Part shown: piece after piece, positions 13,558-16,591 of the stretch
Layout: each line of letters opens with the position of its first letter
Numbering within the stretch: position 1 is the first letter of the stretch
From: an uncultured Lysobacteraceae bacterium
GTDB taxonomy: Bacteria; Pseudomonadota; Gammaproteobacteria; Xanthomonadales; Xanthomonadaceae
Direction: 5' to 3'
Assembly (NCBI GenBank): GCA_946886995.1
Contig: CAMPJU010000006.1
Location: 1 to 16,591 of the forward strand
DNA: 16,591 nucleotides
The notes under the pieces: generated by a model
The model's database searches: none
Seen by the model: the letters and a program-made list of their open reading frames with translations, nothing else
What the model was told of the DNA's origin: nothing
Program-made: the position numbers and the translations under genes

Positions 13558-14571
13558 ATGCGCGAGACGATTTCCAGCCCGGTGGCAGCCAGCGCGATCC
13601 GGCTGTCCGTGGCACCGATGATGGACTGGACGGACACCCACTGCCGGGTGTTCCACCGGTTGCTGGCGCCCCACGCACGCCTGTACACCGAGATGGTCCA
13701 TGCCAACGCGGTCATTCACGGTGACCGGGACCGATTGCTGGCGCTGGACCCCTCGGAGCACCCGGTCGCGCTGCAGCTCGGCGGCAGCGACCCCGGCCTG
13801 CTCGCGGAAGCGGCACGCATCGGTGCGGCGCGCGGGTTCGACGAGGTCAACCTCAATTGCGGATGCCCCTCCGACCGGGTGCAGGCCGGACGGTTCGGCG
13901 CCTGCCTGATGCGCGAGCCCGCCCTGGTCGCCGATGCGGTGGCGGCGATGATCGCGGCGTGCGAGGTGCCGGTGACGGTCAAGTGCCGGCTGGGTGTCGA
14001 CGACGACCACGACTTCGGGCGTTTCCGCGACTTCGTCGATGCGATCGCCGAGGCGGGTTGCCGGCTGTTCGTCGTGCACGCGCGCAATGCCTGGCTGAAA
14101 GGCCTGAGCCCGAAGGAGAACCGCGAGGTACCCCCGCTCCGCTACGACTGGGCGTACCGGCTCAAGCGCGAGCGACCGGGCCTGCAGGTCGTGGTCAACG
14201 GCGGCATCGCCGGCGAGGCGGAGGCCACGGCGCACCTGGCGCACGCCGACGGCGCCATGCTCGGGCGCGCGGCGTACCACGACCCCTACCTGCTGCACCG
14301 CCTCGACGTCGCATGGTGGGGCGGGGCGCTGCGACCGCGCGCGGCGTTGTTGCGCGACCTGCGTCCGCACGTCGAGGCCCAGCTGGCCCGCGGCGTGCAT
14401 CTCAAGCACATCGTCCGCCACGTGCTCGGCCTGTTCGCCGGCGAGCGCGGCGGCCGCGCCTTCCGCCAGGTGCTGAGCGAAGGCGCCCACCGACCCGGCG
14501 CCGACTGGTCGCTGGTCGAGCGCGCGCTGGCGCAGACGGGCGACGCCGACGCCACCCGGACCGCCGCGTGA
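13558..14571 (+). CDS. dusA: tRNA-dihydrouridine(20/20a) synthase DusA
   Basis: FMN-dependent enzyme that reduces uridine to dihydrouridine at tRNA D-loop positions 20/20a using NADPH. The 337 residues match DusA closely: LSVAPMMDWTDTHCR at 16-30 (flavin-binding start of the TIM barrel), YTEMV, HPVALQLGGSDP at 68-79, the catalytic loop NLNCGCPSDRVQAGRFGACL at 98-117 with C103 as general acid, VTVKCRLGVDD, HARNAWLKGLSPKENRE at 174-190, and NGGI at 214-217. The SPKENRE and GCPSDRVQ motifs distinguish DusA from DusB and DusC. An extra cysteine precedes the catalytic loop (NCGCPS where NVGCPS is usual). Transcription probably starts at its own extended -10 promoter. The stop overlaps the next gene by 4 bp (GTGA). 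Confidence 0.96.
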   Translation: MRETISSPVAASAIRLSVAPMMDWTDTHCRVFHRLLAPHARLYTEMVHANAVIHGDRDRLLALDPSEHPVALQLGGSDPGLLAEAARIGAARGFDEVNLNCGCPSDRVQAGRFGACLMREPALVADAVAAMIAACEVPVTVKCRLGVDDDHDFGRFRDFVDAIAEAGCRLFVVHARNAWLKGLSPKENREVPPLRYDWAYRLKRERPGLQVVVNGGIAGEAEATAHLAHADGAMLGRAAYHDPYLLHRLDVAWWGGALRPRAALLRDLRPHVEAQLARGVHLKHIVRHVLGLFAGERGGRAFRQVLSEGAHRPGADWSLVERALAQTGDADATRTAA

Positions 14572-15479
14572 TCACCCGCGACCTGCAGGATTTCCTGCGC
14601 GCCGCCCGCGATGCCGCGCCCGACTTCGGCGCCCCCACCGCGCGCGCAGCGTTCCTGGTCGCGCCGGACGGCTTCCGCCTCGCCGGCGAGTCCGCCAGCG
14701 ACAATCGCTACATGGCGGGCGCGGCGGCGTTCGACGCGTCGCGTGCCGCCGACGAACACCGCGCGCTGCACCGTGCGTTGTCGGATGCATTGCCGACGAT
14801 CTGCTTCGCAGGCGATCCGGAGGCGCCGGACGGCCTGTTCCCGAACAACGTGTTCGCGACCGTGCCGGGTCGCAGCCTGGTCGGCCGGATGCGCCACCCC
14901 GTTCGCCAGCGCGAGGCGCGGCGCCGGGACATCCGGGCGTTCTTCCGCGACGTCCTCGGCTACGACGAGGTCGACCTGTCCACGCAGCCGCATCCGTGCG
15001 AACTCACCGGCGCGATGGTCGTCGACCGTGCGCGCGGACTCGGGTTCTGCGGGCTGTCCGAACGCTGTGACGAGGAAGGCGCGCGGCTGGTGCACGACGC
15101 GATGGGCCTGCGCGCGACGTTGCTGTTCGACCTGGCCCCGGGCGAGTACCACGCGAACGTCGTCCTCGCGGTACTCGCCGGGCGTGCGGTGCTGGTCTGC
15201 CCGGAGGGTTTCGCGGATCCCGCGGTCCCCGAGGCGATCGCCGGCCTCTACGCCCCGCATGCGATCCGGCTGGACGCGCGCGAGCAGGCCGCCTTCGCCG
15301 GCAATGCCATCGCCCTCGGCGAAGGCCGGGCATGGATGAGCCGCCGGGCCGCCGGGGCGCTGGCGCCGGCCAGCCGGGCCGGGCTGGCAAGGGCGGGGTT
15401 CACCTTGCACAGCGTAGGGTTGGACGCGATCGAGGCTGCCGGTGGCTCGCTCAGGTGCTGCGTCGGCGAGATCTTCTAG
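14568..15479 (+). CDS. CtlX-like / arginine deiminase-related guanidino-modifying enzyme
   Basis: A 303-residue member of the guanidino-group-modifying (amidinotransferase/arginine deiminase) superfamily, with the sequence style of CtlX-type citrulline/arginine hydrolases. Visible motifs are the DNRYM segment at 45-49, GLFPNNVFATV at 89-99, the REARRRDI stretch at 115-122, PCELTGAMVVDRA at 143-155 with catalytic acid E145, CGLSERCDEEG at 161-171, GEYHANVVLAV at 192-202 with catalytic H195, and RCCVGEIF at the C-terminus, where C297 aligns with the nucleophile and C298 is an adjacent extra Cys. The triad therefore looks intact, but the substrate (citrulline, arginine, dimethylarginine or other) cannot be told. 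The start is GTG 14568, overlapping the dusA stop; no ATG lies before the conserved region. Confidence 0.85.
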   Translation: MITRDLQDFLRAARDAAPDFGAPTARAAFLVAPDGFRLAGESASDNRYMAGAAAFDASRAADEHRALHRALSDALPTICFAGDPEAPDGLFPNNVFATVPGRSLVGRMRHPVRQREARRRDIRAFFRDVLGYDEVDLSTQPHPCELTGAMVVDRARGLGFCGLSERCDEEGARLVHDAMGLRATLLFDLAPGEYHANVVLAVLAGRAVLVCPEGFADPAVPEAIAGLYAPHAIRLDAREQAAFAGNAIALGEGRAWMSRRAAGALAPASRAGLARAGFTLHSVGLDAIEAAGGSLRCCVGEIF

Positions 15480-15481
15480 TG

Positions 15482-15504
15482 CCGGCGCGACCACGGGACG
15501 CCGG
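15482..15504 (+). terminator. Weak hairpin after the CtlX-like gene
   Basis: CCGGCG (15482-15487) pairs with CGCCGG (15499-15504) around an 11-nt loop, followed by AAAAGTT rather than a T run. It could mark a transcript end, or be chance in a GC-rich region. Confidence 0.25.
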
Positions 15505-15509
15505 AAAAG

Positions 15510-15525
15510 TTCAGACCGGATTCAC
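15510..15525 (+). promoter_or_regulatory. Candidate response-regulator direct repeat upstream of the pepSY-phoP unit
   Basis: TTCAG (15510-15514) and TTCAC (15521-15525) are direct repeats with an 11-bp period, the usual layout for OmpR/PhoP-family tandem half-sites. A possible -10 GAGAAT at 15537-15542 would place the second repeat near the -35 region. The site could bind the PhoP encoded downstream (autoregulation), but the evidence is one pair of 5-bp repeats. Confidence 0.35.
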
Positions 15526-15560
15526 TGCCTCGTCACGAGAATGGCCCGCACGCCGCGCCC

Positions 15561-15579
15561 TGCCTGCCTTTGTCAGGCA
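15561..15579 (+). other. Hairpin in the predicted leader of the pepSY-like gene
   Basis: TGCCTG (15561-15566), loop CCTTTGT, CAGGCA (15574-15579) form a perfect 6-bp stem-loop 45 bases before the start codon. If transcription begins near 15549 it lies in the 5' leader. Function unknown; a chance inverted repeat is possible. Confidence 0.3.
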
Positions 15580-15623
15580 TCATCAGCCGCCGCAGCCCCC
15601 CGCCTTACGGAACTGCCGACCAG

Positions 15624-16061
15624 ATGCCCACCGCCCGCCGCCCGCTCGCTCCGCTGACGTTCGCCCTCGCCATCGCGGGCGCCTTCGCGCCAGCCTGCGT
15701 GGCCGCCCAGGCGAACGGGCAGGGACAGGAGCCGCCTCCGCAGCAGGACCGGCCGGCCGAGCATCGCGCACTGTCGGACGCGGTGCGCCGCGTCGAGCGT
15801 GCCACCAACGGCCAGGTGCTCAGTGCCGAGCGCGTGCAGTTCGATGGTCGCGACGTCAACCGTGTCAAGATCATCGACGACCGAGGCAGGGTCCGCGTGT
15901 ACTGGGACGATCCCCAGTCGCGCAGTGCGGAACGCCGGGAGCAGGAGCGCGAAGCGGGCGATCGTCGCCGCGCAGTGCCGAACCGATCGGAGCCTCCATC
16001 GCGCCGCGACGACCCGCCGCGCCGTACACGCCGCCACGACGGGGCCGCATTCAACCTTTGA
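15624..16061 (+). CDS. Secreted PepSY-like protein upstream of phoP
   Basis: A 145-residue protein with a signal peptide of about 28 residues (TARRP, then LTFALAIAGAFAPACVAA), predicted periplasmic. Residues 47-97 read as one PepSY-like domain: HRALSDAVRRVERATNGQVL, AERVQFDGRDVNRVKIIDD and RGRVRVYWDDP, the usual helix followed by strands of the PepSY fold. The last 48 residues are charged and Arg/Glu/Asp/Pro-rich, probably disordered. ATG 15624 fits the signal peptide; only a weak GGAA lies about 12 nt upstream. It ends 37 bp before phoP, so the two likely form one unit. PepSY proteins often sit next to PhoPQ-type systems and may modulate the sensor or a periplasmic protease; this role is inferred. 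Confidence 0.8.
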   Translation: MPTARRPLAPLTFALAIAGAFAPACVAAQANGQGQEPPPQQDRPAEHRALSDAVRRVERATNGQVLSAERVQFDGRDVNRVKIIDDRGRVRVYWDDPQSRSAERREQEREAGDRRRAVPNRSEPPSRRDDPPRRTRRHDGAAFNL

Positions 16062-16098
16062 GTCCTGTGGCCATCCGGCCCCCGCCTGGAGTGACCCG

Positions 16099-16591
16099 AT
16101 GCGAATCCTGCTCGTCGAAGACGAAGCGCCGTTGCGAGAAACGCTTGCCGCACGCCTGAAGCGCGAAGGCTATGCGGTCGATGCCGCCCAGGACGGCGAG
16201 GAAGGCATGTACATGGGGCGTGAAGTCCCCTTCGACCTCGGCATCATCGACCTCGGCCTGCCCAAGATGTCGGGCATGGAACTGATCAAGTCGCTGCGCG
16301 ACGAGGGCAAGAAGTTCCCGGTGCTGATCCTCACCGCGCGGTCGAGCTGGCAGGACAAGGTCGAGGGCCTGAAGACCGGCGCGGACGACTACCTGGTCAA
16401 GCCCTTCCACGTCGAGGAACTGCTGGCGCGCATCAACGCGCTGGTGCGCCGCGCCGCCGGCTGGAGCAAGCCCACGCTCGAGTGCGGTCCGGTCGTGCTC
16501 GACCTGGCGGCTCAGACCGTCAGCGTCGAAGGCCAGAACGTCGACCTGACCAGCTACGAGTACAAGGTGCTCGAGTACCTGATGATGCACG
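16099..16591 (+). CDS. phoP: PhoP-type OmpR-family response regulator (3' end off the right edge)
   Basis: DNA-binding response regulator of which the first 164 residues are present; OmpR/PhoP proteins are about 225. The receiver domain shows the acidic pair E7/D8 (LLVEDEA), phosphoacceptor D51 in IIDLGLPKMSG, the switch Thr T79 (LILTARSS) and K101 (LVKPF). RINALVRRAAGWSKPTLECG is the linker into the winged-helix effector domain (from about 127), which is cut at LTSYEYKVLEYLMMH. The wording closely matches Xanthomonas PhoP, which responds to low Mg2+ and cationic stress with the sensor PhoQ; phoQ is expected just beyond the edge. GGAG at 16088-16091 precedes the ATG. Named from recognition; other PhoP-like regulators remain possible. 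Confidence 0.92.
   Translation, partial: MRILLVEDEAPLRETLAARLKREGYAVDAAQDGEEGMYMGREVPFDLGIIDLGLPKMSGMELIKSLRDEGKKFPVLILTARSSWQDKVEGLKTGADDYLVKPFHVEELLARINALVRRAAGWSKPTLECGPVVLDLAAQTVSVEGQNVDLTSYEYKVLEYLMMH

Noticed and set aside
15570..15623. TTG start for the PepSY-like protein adding 18 residues.
   Set aside because: It would put a Ser/Pro-rich segment before the signal peptide, and no ribosome site supports it. ATG 15624 gives a normal signal peptide.
1..16591. Search for mobile elements, CRISPR arrays, toxin-antitoxin or phage genes.
   Set aside because: No transposase, integrase, regularly spaced repeats, tRNA or composition break was seen.

Overview
The window looks like a core chromosomal segment from a high-GC gammaproteobacterium of the Xanthomonadaceae/Lysobacteraceae (Lysobacter/Luteimonas type). 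The reasons are the strong G/C bias at third codon positions, the gene order hemW-rdgB-rph / yicC-gmk-rpoZ-spoT-ridA-recG, a PhoP that reads like the Xanthomonas protein, and a GTAG-type REP-like repeat. The placement rests on recognition, not on a database search.

Left block, minus strand (1-2346): rph, rdgB and hemW form a tight leftward operon. hemW runs off the left edge. A divergent intergenic region (2347-2460) carrying an inverted GTAG/REP-like repeat separates it from the rightward block.

Central block, plus strand (2461-9198): yicC-gmk (4-bp overlap), rpoZ with a good sigma70 promoter and a following hairpin terminator, then spoT-ridA-recG. spoT appears to have its own extended -10 promoter whose predicted start falls on the ATG, so it may be leaderless. 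The block combines guanylate supply, the RNA polymerase omega subunit, ppGpp metabolism, reactive enamine detoxification and replication-fork repair. It resembles E. coli gmk-rpoZ-spoT-trmH-recG with ridA where trmH would be.

Accessory block (9343-13548): a secreted four-EF-hand protein; an APC amino-acid permease on the minus strand, convergent with it; a HAD-family phosphatase divergent from the permease; a 74-residue single-TM protein on the minus strand; and a two-gene unit of a secreted uncharacterised protein and a GNAT acetyltransferase that overlap by 11 bp.

Right block (13558-16591): dusA (tRNA dihydrouridine synthase) overlaps a guanidino-modifying enzyme (CtlX/arginine-deiminase-related) by 4 bp. 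Next come a secreted PepSY-like protein and the start of phoP, cut by the right edge.

I saw no mobile element, phage, CRISPR array, tRNA or rRNA. Most of the window is ordinary conserved chromosome and I did not find a convincing new multi-gene system. The better leads are the CtlX-like enzyme coupled to dusA, the secreted protein/GNAT pair, the PepSY-PhoP unit with an 11-bp-period direct repeat upstream, the promoter architecture of spoT and dusA, and the REP-like element in the rph/yicC promoter region.
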